The notes under the pieces are model-generated. The model saw only the letters and a list, made by a program, of their open reading frames with translations. It was not told where the DNA came from and did no database searches. Of a DNA stretch of 32,225 bases, positions 1 through 7,380 are shown one piece after another. The stretch is taken from contig PXRJ01000007.1 of assembly GCA_003021705.1 (NCBI GenBank), positions 1 to 32,225 of the forward strand, in the 5' to 3' direction. Position numbers and translations under genes: made by a program. The first letter of the stretch is position 1. The number at the start of each line of letters is the position of its first letter. Source of the DNA: Halobacteriales archaeon QS_3_64_16. Lineage in GTDB: Archaea; Halobacteriota; Halobacteria; Halobacteriales; Halococcaceae.

Positions 1-215
1 CCCGCGAGGTCGTCCATTCGGGTCGAGACCGTCGCCAGGCCGGCGGTCTGGAGTTCGGTACAGAGCAGGCCGGCTTCGATCCCGCCCGGGGCCTCGACGC
101 CGAAATCGAGCACCCGTCCGCCATTGTCGAGGTCGTAGGCCTCGATCCCGAGTTCCTCGGCGAAGTCGATCGCCTCATCTGCGATCTCCGTCGCCATCCG
201 ATTGAGGCTGTCCAT
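1..215 (-). CDS. mch: Methenyltetrahydromethanopterin cyclohydrolase, N-terminal part (cut by window edge)
   Basis: The first 71 residues are visible; the rest lies beyond position 1. Reading from the ATG at 215 gives MDSLNRMATEIADEAIDF, then LDNGGRVLDFGVEAPGGIEAG and LLCTELQTAGLATVS. This matches the Mch N-terminus, where a conserved 'NGatvlDcGv...GsfeAG' segment is followed by a Gly-Leu-Ala stretch. Mch hydrolyses methenyl-tetrahydromethanopterin to the N5-formyl form (EC 3.5.4.27). Haloarchaea lack methanogenesis, and the enzyme is thought to serve C1-folate-type interconversion in the cytoplasm. The next gene on the same strand is a DNA glycosylase 137 nt upstream, so mch probably has its own promoter. 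Family assignment is good; substrate in this organism is inferred. Confidence 0.85.
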   Translation of the reverse strand, partial: MDSLNRMATEIADEAIDFAEELGIEAYDLDNGGRVLDFGVEAPGGIEAGLLCTELQTAGLATVSTRMDDLA

Positions 216-352
216 GCTGGTACTGTTCGTCCCGCGCTCAATCGTCTGTCGATGTCCTCTGACGCTCAGCGTTGGCGATGGGGTGTCGGCGACGGGCTAC
301 CGGATCGTCGAATCGTGACCCGCCTTCTCCTCGATCCAATCGATAATCGTTC

Positions 353-979
353 CTAATCGACCGTGCGCCAGAGATACAGCGACGCGAGGCTCCGGTAGGG
401 CTTCCACCGCGTCGAGAGCTCCTGCATCTCCGCTCGGGTGTGTTCGCCATAGCCCGCCTCGATCGCGTTTCTGATCCCCAGGTCCTCGACCGGGAAAACG
501 TCCTCGCGCGCGAAGACGAACATGAGTGCCATCTTCGCCGTCCAGTTGCCGATCCCGCTGATCCCGGTCAGTTCCTCGATTATCTCTTCGTTCGATCGCG
601 TCTCGAGATCGGAAATCGAGAGCTCCCCGCTTGCGAAGGCCTCGGCCACGTTCTTCACGTAGGATACCTTGCTCGCCGAGAGTCCACACTTGCGTAGCTC
701 CGCTTCGTCGGCTGCCAGTATGCCTTCCGGCGTGATCTCGGCGGTCTCGAAGAGTCGTTCGCGAATCGCCGCCGCCGAGGCCACCGAGAGCTGCTGGTTG
801 ACGATCGAAGTCACCATCCGCTCGAAGGGATCGGCGGCTGGCTCGACTTCTAAGATACCGTGCTCGTCGATGGCCGAGGCGAGCACCGGATCGCTTCGCA
901 GCGTCGCTACCTTCTCGGCCGGTGTTGCCTCTCGGTCGGGTTCGTTGTCACGTTCGCTCCCGCTTCCGCTCTCACTCAT
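353..979 (-). CDS. DNA-3-methyladenine glycosylase, AlkA/HhH-GPD family
   Basis: A 208-aa protein starting at the ATG at 979. It is a base-excision-repair glycosylase of the HhH-GPD superfamily. The N-terminal half contains the typical 'DPFERMVTSIVNQQLSVASA' helix pair (about residues 53-72). The hairpin-helix-hairpin is LTGISGIGNWTAKMAL, and the catalytic aspartate is in FPVEDLGIRNAI. The C-terminus WKPYRSLASLYLWR is typical of AlkA-like enzymes. It should remove alkylated purines in the cytoplasm. An acidic, low-complexity N-terminus (about 25 residues) precedes the conserved part and suits a halophile. The same frame stays open far upstream of 979, but that stretch is arginine-rich and looks non-coding. 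Exact substrate range is unknown. Confidence 0.88.
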   Translation of the reverse strand: MSESGSGSERDNEPDREATPAEKVATLRSDPVLASAIDEHGILEVEPAADPFERMVTSIVNQQLSVASAAAIRERLFETAEITPEGILAADEAELRKCGLSASKVSYVKNVAEAFASGELSISDLETRSNEEIIEELTGISGIGNWTAKMALMFVFAREDVFPVEDLGIRNAIEAGYGEHTRAEMQELSTRWKPYRSLASLYLWRTVD

Positions 980-1059
980 GGCTGCCCTTTCTCGCCGGTC
1001 GTCCTGAACGCCACGACTCGGAACTGGACTGCCTAGACGCCGGTCCTTCTTGGCTGGTC

Positions 1060-1365
1060 TCAGTTGCTCGCCTCGTGACCCAGCGCCTCCTCGACCGCGT
1101 CGACTTTCGACTGGGCACTTTCGGAACTCCCACGCTTGTCGTCGATCTTGAGCACGGTGCTCACCCGGTCGGCGTCGAGTGCCTCGTGGGCGGCCTGGAC
1201 CGCGGCGAACAGCTCCTCGGCGCTTTCGGCTTCGATCACGGTCCCCATCGGGTTCGTCTCGTAGGACACCTCGAAGTCCTCTAAGGCCGAAACGGCATCC
1301 GCGACGTCTTCGGCCATATCCGTCTTCCCGACCGGCGCGACGCTGAGCAGTGCAATGACGGTCAT
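1060..1365 (-). CDS. MTH1187 family thiamine-binding protein
   Basis: A 101-aa protein starting MTVIALLSVAPVG at 1365. This is the usual N-terminus of the MTH1187/YkoF-like (UPF0045) family. Conserved features are the N-terminal beta strand, the 'YETNPMGTVIEAES' segment (about residues 34-47) and a C-terminal 'LKIDDKRG' strand. Family members are small ferredoxin-fold proteins that form oligomers and bind thiamine; a storage or scavenging role is proposed. An in-frame start 20 codons upstream at 1425 exists but would add residues the family lacks. The gene sits 80 nt upstream of the glycosylase. A THI5-like protein is encoded about 3 kb away, but no operon joins the two. Confidence 0.82.
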   Translation of the reverse strand: MTVIALLSVAPVGKTDMAEDVADAVSALEDFEVSYETNPMGTVIEAESAEELFAAVQAAHEALDADRVSTVLKIDDKRGSSESAQSKVDAVEEALGHEASN

Positions 1366-1485
1366 CGCCCGCTCTTCGACGCCCAGTGACTTGACTTCTT
1401 CCTCGATTAACTCCGAGGACGACACATTCCCTGTCTCGGCGCTGGCCGCCGATCGCGGTCACACGACGGTGCACGGCACACAGCC

Positions 1486-2421
1486 TCACTTCGCGTCCGA
1501 GCTCGTCGCGCGGGTGAGCAAGAAGACGGCCAGTCCCCCGAGTGCGAGATCGAGCACGGCTAATATCAGCAGCGTCGGGATGAGGGTGTCCCAGATCCCG
1601 CCGAAGGCACTCACCTCGAGGACGGTCATGACGTCCCGGCCGAGCACGAGCGCCCGGGCGGCATCGACCCCGTAGGTCACGGGGTTGAACGCGGCGACGA
1701 CTTGGATCCACCCTGGTAGTGACTCGAGTGGGAGGAAGGCACTCGAGAGAAATAACAGCGGAAACTGTAGGATATTCGCGCCAATGATCGTCGATTCCTG
1801 GTCTTTGGTGAGTACTGCTAAGATGTTCGAATAGGCGAGAAACCACACTGAAAATAGCAGGCCGATCGCCATGATGCCGATCGCACCCGCTAAGCCGGTA
1901 GCGATCTCCGCGCCCAACAGAACGCCCAGTCCGAGGATGATCGCGATCTGGACGACGATCCGGAGGATCTCGGCGGCGGACTTGCCCGCAAACACCGCCG
2001 CGCGATTCATCGGCATCACGAGGACCTTCTCGAAGACGTCCTCCTCGATGTCGTTGACGAGGCCGATCCCGGAGGTGACCGCAGACGCCAGTGCGACCTG
2101 GATCGCGATCGCCGGCACGAGAAACGTCTCGTAGGTGATCGATCCGCTGCCCCCGGTGTTGATCGCACTCGTCGCGACCGCACCGAAGACCTGCGTGAAG
2201 AGGATCAGGAAGATAATCGGCTGGACCAGTGAGGTAACGAGCACGAAAGGGTTACGGACGGCCTTGATGTTCCAGCGCTTGAAGTTGACCCAGACGTCAC
2301 CGAGAAAGGAATTGCTCGACCGGCGTACCTCCCGGGTCATTTGCTCCTTTCCCGTTTTTCCTCCTGTCTCGCTCGTTTCGGACGCCCCGCCGGTCTCGCC
2401 CGTCTCGGTCGGGGTACTCAC
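1486..2421 (-). CDS. ABC-2 type transporter permease
   Basis: A 311-aa multi-pass membrane protein, the permease half of an exporter with the ATPase encoded just upstream. A hydrophilic Ser/Thr/Gly-rich N-terminus of about 30 residues precedes the conserved ABC-2 domain. About six hydrophobic segments are visible, including NPFVLVTSLVQPIIFLILF, IVVQIAIILGLGVLLGAEI, AIGIMAIGLLFSVWFLAYS and the C-terminal TLLILAVLDLALGGLAVFLL. The 'PLESLPGWIQVVAAFNPVTY' segment is characteristic of DrrB/ABC-2 permeases. The GTG start at 2421 overlaps the ATPase TGA by 4 nt (2418-2421), which suggests translational coupling; MTREVRRSS at 2340 is a possible alternative start. Substrate is unknown; drugs or lipids are the usual guess for this family. 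Confidence 0.9.
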   Translation of the reverse strand: MSTPTETGETGGASETSETGGKTGKEQMTREVRRSSNSFLGDVWVNFKRWNIKAVRNPFVLVTSLVQPIIFLILFTQVFGAVATSAINTGGSGSITYETFLVPAIAIQVALASAVTSGIGLVNDIEEDVFEKVLVMPMNRAAVFAGKSAAEILRIVVQIAIILGLGVLLGAEIATGLAGAIGIMAIGLLFSVWFLAYSNILAVLTKDQESTIIGANILQFPLLFLSSAFLPLESLPGWIQVVAAFNPVTYGVDAARALVLGRDVMTVLEVSAFGGIWDTLIPTLLILAVLDLALGGLAVFLLTRATSSDAK

Positions 2422-3572
2422 CGGCCGGTGCCCCCGTCGGTCGCCATGCGGGTCTCCCCGACTTCCTCGTCGTCCGAATTACTCTCTTTGTCCGGTTCGC
2501 GCTCCTCCCTGTCGGTGATCGCGAGGAAGACGTCGTCGAGCGTCGGCGCACGGACGTTGAAGCCTGTGACGGTCAGACCTCCATCACGGAGCGCGACGAG
2601 CAGGTCCGTACCGCGGCTGCGGGCCCGCTGTGAGGTGACGCTAATTCCATTCTTGCTTTTCTCGATCGTCGCCTCGCTCTCGAAGAGGTCGGAGTCGCGG
2701 GCGATCGCCGCCGCTCGTTCTTGCGGGTCTTCTTCGGTTGCGTCCCCGCTTTCGCTATCGGCTTCGACGTCGATATCGAGGATTTCGCCGCCGACCCGCC
2801 GCTTGAGTTCGGTCGGCGAGCCGGTAGCGACGATCTCGCCGTCCAAGATGACCGAGATACGCTCACAGAGCTGGTCGGCTTCCTCCAAGTACTGAGTCGT
2901 GAGAAAGATCGTCGTGCCCTCCTCGTTGATCTCCCGGAAGTACTCCCACAAGCGATTGCGGGCCTTCGGGTCGAGGCCGGTCGTAGGCTCGTCGAGAAAG
3001 ACCAAGGGTGGGCGGTGGACGAGCGCGGTCGCGGCGTCGAGGCGTTTCTGCATGCCCCCCGAAAAGCTCTCCGAGCGCTGGTCGGCGACCGCGGCGAGAT
3101 CGACGAGATCGAGCAGGTCCTCGATCCGTTCGCTGCGTTCGCTCCGAGGCACGCCGTAGGCCGCACAGGCGAACTGGAGGTTCTCACGGGCGGTGAGTTC
3201 CTCGTCGATGCCGATCTCCTGGGCCATGTAGCCGATCGACTCCCGGATCTCCCGGGGTTCGCTTTCGGCGTCGAATCCGTTGACGAACACCTCTCCGTTC
3301 GTCGGTTTCAGCAGCGTCGCCAGCACCTTGATCGCGGTCGTCTTCCCCGCACCATTAGCACCTAAAAAGCCGAAGAACTCACCCTCCGGAACCGACAGCG
3401 AGACGTCCCGAACGGCCTCGGTGCCATCGGAGTAGATCAACTGGAGACCGTCGGTCTCGATCGAGAGCGCCTTCCCCGCGTCCCCGACAGTCTCACCGGC
3501 TCCGTTGGCCGTGTCGGCCCCCTCCCTGTCGGCGGCCTCCTCGGGGTGGTGCCCGTTCGTTCGTCTGCTCAT
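2418..3572 (-). CDS. ABC transporter ATP-binding protein, DrrA-like
   Basis: A 384-aa ATPase that would power the ABC-2 permease downstream. After an acidic N-terminus of about 35 residues, the nucleotide-binding domain shows Walker A GANGAGKT (71-78), the Q-loop region YMAQEIG (115-121), signature SGGMQ (171-175), Walker B LVFLDE (190-195) followed by PTTGLDP, and an H-loop position occupied by Gln in TTQYLEEADQL, as is common in DrrA proteins. The C-terminal domain (from about residue 265) carries an acidic linker and ends with the APTLDDVFLAIT motif typical of DrrA-type ATPases, then an acidic tail. It is the first gene of a two-gene operon. A perfect inverted repeat 38-61 nt upstream of the start could be an operator. 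Confidence 0.93.
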   Translation of the reverse strand: MSRRTNGHHPEEAADREGADTANGAGETVGDAGKALSIETDGLQLIYSDGTEAVRDVSLSVPEGEFFGFLGANGAGKTTAIKVLATLLKPTNGEVFVNGFDAESEPREIRESIGYMAQEIGIDEELTARENLQFACAAYGVPRSERSERIEDLLDLVDLAAVADQRSESFSGGMQKRLDAATALVHRPPLVFLDEPTTGLDPKARNRLWEYFREINEEGTTIFLTTQYLEEADQLCERISVILDGEIVATGSPTELKRRVGGEILDIDVEADSESGDATEEDPQERAAAIARDSDLFESEATIEKSKNGISVTSQRARSRGTDLLVALRDGGLTVTGFNVRAPTLDDVFLAITDREEREPDKESNSDDEEVGETRMATDGGTGR

Positions 3573-3609
3573 GTGTTAGCAGCAACGAGGAGCGGAGCGA
3601 ACATAGAGT

Positions 3610-3633
3610 TGTTGAACAAACACTCACTCAACA
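3610..3633. promoter_or_regulatory. Candidate operator of the ABC exporter operon
   Basis: A perfect inverted repeat TGTTGA-N12-TCAACA lies 38-61 nt upstream of the ATPase start codon on the minus strand. Its length and position fit a dimeric repressor site (TetR- or PadR-like regulators often control such exporters). No regulator gene is adjacent, so this is inference from symmetry and position only. Confidence 0.4.
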
Positions 3634-3769
3634 TGCTCGAAGCGAGTCGAGTTCGCGACAGACGGGAAGAGAACCCGCGTAGCTCTCGCTCGGGATCGAC
3701 GAACACTCACCGACTGCTGCTACCCTGACCGTACCACCGACAAACAGCTCCCGGCTCGGCACTTCCCTT

Positions 3770-4051
3770 CTACTCGATCGGGATCTCGGTCCCGCTGGTC
3801 GGCGGCTCGGGCGAATCAGAGATCTTCGAGAGGAGGTCGTTCACCGCGAGCCCGCCCTGGATCGCATACGAGAGGCCCCGCGAGTGAGGGGCGAGTGCGG
3901 CCGCGCCGAAGAGCAACATCGCCCGCTCGGTATTACCCTTCTTCAGCTGGTAGCCCGCCTGTGCGAGTAAGGATAGCACGTTGAGGCGGGTCAGTGCCCC
4001 ACCGTTCGACAACCCGTCCGGGATATCCGGTGGCGAGCCTGCGTCTGCCAT
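3770..4051 (-). CDS. Conserved-looking small protein of unknown function
   Basis: A 93-aa protein beginning MADAGSPPDIPDGLSNGG at 4051. I do not recognise the family. The middle (about residues 24-75) looks helical and moderately hydrophobic (LNVLSLLAQAGYQLKKGN, AMLLFGAAALAPHSRG, AIQGGLAVNDLLSKI), without a convincing transmembrane span or signal peptide. It could be a small helical adaptor. The C-terminus is Pro/Glu-rich. It stands alone: the exporter operon starts 198 nt beyond its stop, and a THI5-like gene is divergent from it with about 156 nt between start codons. The acidic composition and clean start and stop favour a real gene over a shadow. Confidence 0.6.
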   Translation of the reverse strand: MADAGSPPDIPDGLSNGGALTRLNVLSLLAQAGYQLKKGNTERAMLLFGAAALAPHSRGLSYAIQGGLAVNDLLSKISDSPEPPTSGTEIPIE

Positions 4052-4207
4052 ACTGTACCATCGGTGTCGACGGTCATAAGTCCTGACCCGGCGACGGCGC
4101 GTTCGCTCCGACCGACGCTCCCCGTGTCGACGGTCTCGACCGACCGCGGGCTAACTCACCCCGAATCGCGGCGGTACGTCTTTGTGATCGCTCCCGGTAG
4201 GACTCTC

Positions 4208-5149
4208 GTGTCCTCGATCACCCTCGCGCTCGACTGGACGCCGAACACCAATCACACTGGCTTCTACCTCGCCGAGGCGGCGGGCTACTACGAGGAGGCG
4301 GGTCTGGACGTCGAGTTTCTCTCCCCGGCGACCGACGACTACGAGATCACGCCCGCCAAACGCGTCGCGACCGGCCGGAGCACACTGGCCATCGCACCCT
4401 CCGAGAGCGCCGTGAGCTACCACACCCACCCCGAGTACGCCTCGCTCGTTGCGTGTGCCGCCGTCTGCCAGCGCGATACGAGTGCGATCGCCGCGCTGGC
4501 CGAGAGCGATATCGATCGCCCGCGGGATCTCGACGGCCGGACCTACGCGTCCTACGATGCGCGCTTCGAGGACGATATCGTCCGCCAACTGATCCGTAAT
4601 GACGGCGGCGAGGGAGACGTTACGATCACTACACCACCGAAACTCGGCATCCCGAACACCCTTCTCGACGGCGACGCGGACGCGACGTGGGTGTTCATGC
4701 CCTGGGAGGGCCTCGAAGCCGAGCGCGAAGGGATCGATCTCACCCCCTTCTCGCTCGAAGCCTACGATGTGCCCTACGGCTATACCCCCGCCGTCCTCGC
4801 TCACCCGGATACGATCGCCGAGCGGCCCGACGAACTCTCGACGTTTTTCGCCGCGAGCGCCCGTGGCTACCGGGAAGCGGCCACCGACCCCGACCGGGGT
4901 GCACAAGCGTTGATCGAGGCTGCCGACTGGGAGTTCGAGGACGAGGAATTCGTTCACGAGAGCCAGCGCCGGATCGCCGATGCCTACCTTACCCCTGATG
5001 AGGAATGGGGCGTCATGAATCGCGAGCGCTGGGACGCGTTCGTCTCCTGGCTCACCGAGGAAGGTATCCTGACGGATCTCGATGGCGAAGCGATCCCACG
5101 CGGCGAACTGGACGTCGATGGGCTCTATACCACCCGACTGCTCGACTGA
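4208..5149 (+). CDS. THI5/NMT1-like substrate-binding protein without signal peptide
   Basis: A 313-aa protein of the periplasmic-binding-protein fold used by ThiY and THI5/NMT1. It opens directly with SSITLALDWTPNTNHTGFYL, the conserved pyrimidine-binding start of the family, then 'GYYEEAGLDVEFLSP', which fixes the GTG at 4208 as the most likely start. The frame extends to an ATG at 4064, but those 48 codons match nothing in the family and run through the divergent promoter region. No signal peptide or lipobox is present, so it is probably cytoplasmic, and no transporter permease is adjacent. Family members bind formylaminopyrimidine or take part in HMP synthesis for thiamine. The yeast CCCFC motif is absent, so binding is more likely than the suicide-enzyme reaction. 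Confidence 0.75.
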   Translation: MSSITLALDWTPNTNHTGFYLAEAAGYYEEAGLDVEFLSPATDDYEITPAKRVATGRSTLAIAPSESAVSYHTHPEYASLVACAAVCQRDTSAIAALAESDIDRPRDLDGRTYASYDARFEDDIVRQLIRNDGGEGDVTITTPPKLGIPNTLLDGDADATWVFMPWEGLEAEREGIDLTPFSLEAYDVPYGYTPAVLAHPDTIAERPDELSTFFAASARGYREAATDPDRGAQALIEAADWEFEDEEFVHESQRRIADAYLTPDEEWGVMNRERWDAFVSWLTEEGILTDLDGEAIPRGELDVDGLYTTRLLD

Positions 5150-5257
5150 TGGTTCTTCGCTTTCGACCCCAGTTTTTCGGCGCTCGTGTAGCTTCTCGAA
5201 TCGACGTGGGGACGAGCGCAACGCATGCTATCGTTGACATCGAAGTACAACGTACCG

Positions 5258-5589
5258 ATGGCAACCGAACAGCGCCCTCGCACGAGCGTAGACGACCGTG
5301 CTCGACTCGCGCAGGCCGCCGCGGAGGCCGGCTTCGAGGACGTGCTGGTGATCGAGCGCGACACTGCGAGGAAAGTGCTCACGGACAGACGCCAGGAACT
5401 CCTCGATCGTGTCCGCGAGGGAGAGGTCGAGTCAGTTCGCGGGCTCGCGCCCTCGATCGGGACAAGGCTGCGGTGAGCCGTGATCTCGATCTGGTATTCG
5501 AGGAAGATCTCATCGAATACGTCGCCGGTGGAAACAGGAAGATCCCTCAGTTGAAACACGAGACGATCCTCGCCGAACCGCTCGCCTGA
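5258..5589 (+). pseudogene. HTH regulator (HVO_A0114-like), frameshifted
   Basis: The N-terminal part reads MATEQRPRTSVDD...VLTDRRQELLDRVREGEVESVRGLA from the ATG at 5258 and stops at 5474-5476. The remaining half of a winged-helix domain, ALDRDKAAVSRDLDLVFEED followed by LIEYVAGGNRKIPQLKHETI and ending at 5589, is in another frame. The switch is near 5447-5453, in the GC-rich run CTCGCGCCC. Loss of 4 nt (one GCGC unit) fits best because it would restore the spacing 'LARALDRD' seen in this family; 1 nt would also restore the frame. Such proteins are DNA-binding antitoxin-like regulators that usually pair with a TumE/DUF7718-like protein, and the next gene fits that. This is either a decayed gene or a sequence error. 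Confidence 0.65.
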
Positions 5590-5593
5590 CCGA

Positions 5594-5898
5594 ATGGATC
5601 GATTTTACCAGTATCCGCTCGGCGAGCACCTCGACCGGACGTATTTCCTTACCGTGAGCGGCGGGCCTGACACCAACGACGTTGAAGACTTCGCAATCGC
5701 GATCCGTTATAACGATTCGGTGGCCGATCGTGCGGTGCAGATCGCTTGTATCGATACGAGCCACGGATACGTGCACTTCGATAAGCTGTTTAGAGGAGAG
5801 CAACCCAAAACGCCGCTCGACATCGACGCGTACTGGGAGGCCGAAGAACTGCCCTGGGGAACTGGCGTCGGTACGCCAGACGTTACGAGGAAAAATAG
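5594..5898 (+). pseudogene. DUF7718/TumE-like partner protein, probably frameshifted near its C-terminus
   Basis: Starts 5 nt after the HTH gene, so the two form a pair. The protein reads MDRFYQYPLGEHLDRTYFLT and contains IRYND, then DTSHGYVHFDKLFRGEQPK and DAYWEAEELPW, which resemble haloarchaeal DUF7718/TumE-like proteins with a conserved 'AHGYtH.D' core. After PWG the open frame runs on to 5938, overlapping the convergent gene by 22 nt with an unfamily-like tail. Adding one G to the GGGG run at 5856-5859 would instead give NWRRYARRYEEK and a TAG at 5896-5898, a natural end that removes the overlap. A toxin role is inferred from gene pairing only. The intact open frame is 5594-5938 (114 aa). 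Confidence 0.6.
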
Positions 5899-5916
5899 GG
5901 AGCCGATGAGTAAACC

Positions 5917-6921
5917 TCACTCCGCGTACTCGGCGTAGACCTCCCAGGAGGGATCGACCTGCGGGTGTGTGACTCCCCCGTCGTCGAAGTACACACCCTC
6001 CCCTTCCGCGACGCGGCCGATAACCGCTGCTGGGGTTCCCCGCGATTCGAGCGCCTCGAGGACGCGCTCGCTTTCGGTCGGCGGAACAGTGATGAGGATC
6101 GTCCCCGAACTCGTTACCTGCCAGGGATCGACGTCGAGAAACGCACAGATGTCTTCGACGCCCGGGCGCAGCGGCGCTCGTTCCTGCTCGATCTCGAATT
6201 TCGTTTCGCTGCTCGCGGCCATCTCACAGAGCGCGCCCTGCACGCCGCACTCGGTCGCGTCGTGCATCGCGCTTACTTCGCCAGCGGTGGCTACAGTGAG
6301 AGCATCCCGAACCGTATCGGTCTCCGCGAGGCGCTCTTGCCCTTCTTCGATCGTCTCTCTGGGGAGAGCCATCTGGTCGCCAAAGAGCGTCGTGAGAAGG
6401 CCTACTGCCTCGACGCCCGGTCCGGTCGAGACGATCACGTCCTCGCCTGGTCGAGCGCCGTCGGGTCGGACGACCTCCTCGAACTCGCCGACCGCCAGTG
6501 CCGTTGCCCCGCCGATCCAGGGGTAGGCACAGCCCTCGTACCGGGCGGTGTGACCGGTGACGACGCTGGTTCCCAGGTCGCTCGCCTCCCGGTCGATCTC
6601 CGTCCAGACCCGCTCGAACTCCCGATCGCTCATCTCCGGTGGGAGGGTAAATTCGATCGAGAGGTAGGCGGGTGAAAGGCCCGAGACGGCGATGTCCGCG
6701 AGCACGATATCGAGCGCGAAGCGGGCCGCCCGCTCGAAGCCCAACTGCGGGAGAATCGAGATCGGGTCGGTCGCGACGACGAGTGCTTTTTGACCTACGT
6801 CGACGAGCCCGAAATCAACCCCGTGTGTCGGTCCGAGACGCACCTCCTCGCGGTCGGCACCGAGGTGGGGGTAGACTACTCGCTCAAGGAAATCGCTATC
6901 GACCTTTCCGTGTGCGGGCAT
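5917..6921 (-). CDS. AIR synthase-related protein (HypE/PurM-like fold)
   Basis: A 334-aa protein starting MPAHGKVDSDFLERVVY at 6921. It has the AIR-synthase N-terminal domain (GADREEVRLGPTHGVDFGL, then VVATDPISILPQLG and DIVLADIAVSGLSPAYL) and a C-terminal domain with 'DATECGVQGALCEMA' and 'TSSGTILITVPP'. PurM, SelD, ThiL and HypE share this fold and use ATP to activate a substrate. In haloarchaea this branch is annotated as AIR synthase family or HypE-like, but no hydrogenase genes are present, so the substrate is unknown. The start is chosen because the family begins at this GKVD segment; the 92 upstream in-frame codons overlap a separate zinc-finger gene. It ends 22 nt inside the run-on frame of the convergent upstream gene. 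Confidence 0.8.
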   Translation of the reverse strand: MPAHGKVDSDFLERVVYPHLGADREEVRLGPTHGVDFGLVDVGQKALVVATDPISILPQLGFERAARFALDIVLADIAVSGLSPAYLSIEFTLPPEMSDREFERVWTEIDREASDLGTSVVTGHTARYEGCAYPWIGGATALAVGEFEEVVRPDGARPGEDVIVSTGPGVEAVGLLTTLFGDQMALPRETIEEGQERLAETDTVRDALTVATAGEVSAMHDATECGVQGALCEMAASSETKFEIEQERAPLRPGVEDICAFLDVDPWQVTSSGTILITVPPTESERVLEALESRGTPAAVIGRVAEGEGVYFDDGGVTHPQVDPSWEVYAEYAE

Positions 6922-7097
6922 ACCGAACGCTACGAGCAGGCACGGGAAATCGTTGTGCTGGATCCGGACCCGTCTTCCAGGCTGGATTTCGCTCGAGACT
7001 CGCCGGCCAGGAGTACTGAACGACACGTTGGAAACGAAGGGATGGACCTGAACCGACGGACATGAACCGACGAGGAGAGAGCCACTACCGAGTTCGT

Positions 7098-7229
7098 TCA
7101 CCCAGAGCGGACGTCCTCTGTGGTGAACTCCCGTCCACACGCCCCACAGCGATACTGACCGACGGCGAGCTTTCTGAGCTGAGTCGTCGACCCACACGAC
7201 GGGCAGGTGATGTCCCTAACGGGGCTCAT
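7098..7229 (-). CDS. Small zinc-ribbon protein (43 aa)
   Basis: A short complete gene: ATG at 7229, TGA at 7098. The product starts MSPVRDITCPSCGS, continues TTQLRKLAVGQYRCGACGRE and ends FTTEDVRSG. Two CxxC knuckles, CPSC (residues 9-12) and CGAC (28-31), spaced 15 residues apart, form a classic zinc ribbon. Haloarchaeal genomes encode many such CPxCG-type mini-proteins, a few of which affect swarming, stress or biofilm phenotypes; the function of this one is unknown. It lies upstream of the AIR-synthase-like gene on the same strand with 176 nt between them. The cysteine pattern makes chance unlikely despite its length. Confidence 0.8.
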   Translation of the reverse strand: MSPVRDITCPSCGSTTQLRKLAVGQYRCGACGREFTTEDVRSG

Positions 7230-7380
7230 CGGAACCTGGTAAGGAAGTCACATACTTCATCCTGGGGTTCGCGCCCTGCTGGCCGGCCCTCACTCGAAGT
7301 CATCGGCGTCGTTCGCCTCGCGTCTCGATACCTCTCCCGAGACGAACCACACAAGAAGCGGCCTGCCCTGGCCCGGTCAT

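Noticed and set aside
353..1846. Very long minus-strand frame extending the glycosylase to about 497 residues
   Set aside because: Everything upstream of 979 is arginine-rich shadow sequence, and it overlaps two other good genes on the same strand.
4064..4207. Upstream ATG extension of the THI5-like gene
   Set aside because: The extra 48 residues have no family counterpart and would run through the divergent promoter region.
4151..5221. A 356-residue minus-strand frame opposite the THI5-like gene
   Set aside because: Its composition is typical of antisense GC-rich shadow, while the plus-strand protein has clear family motifs.
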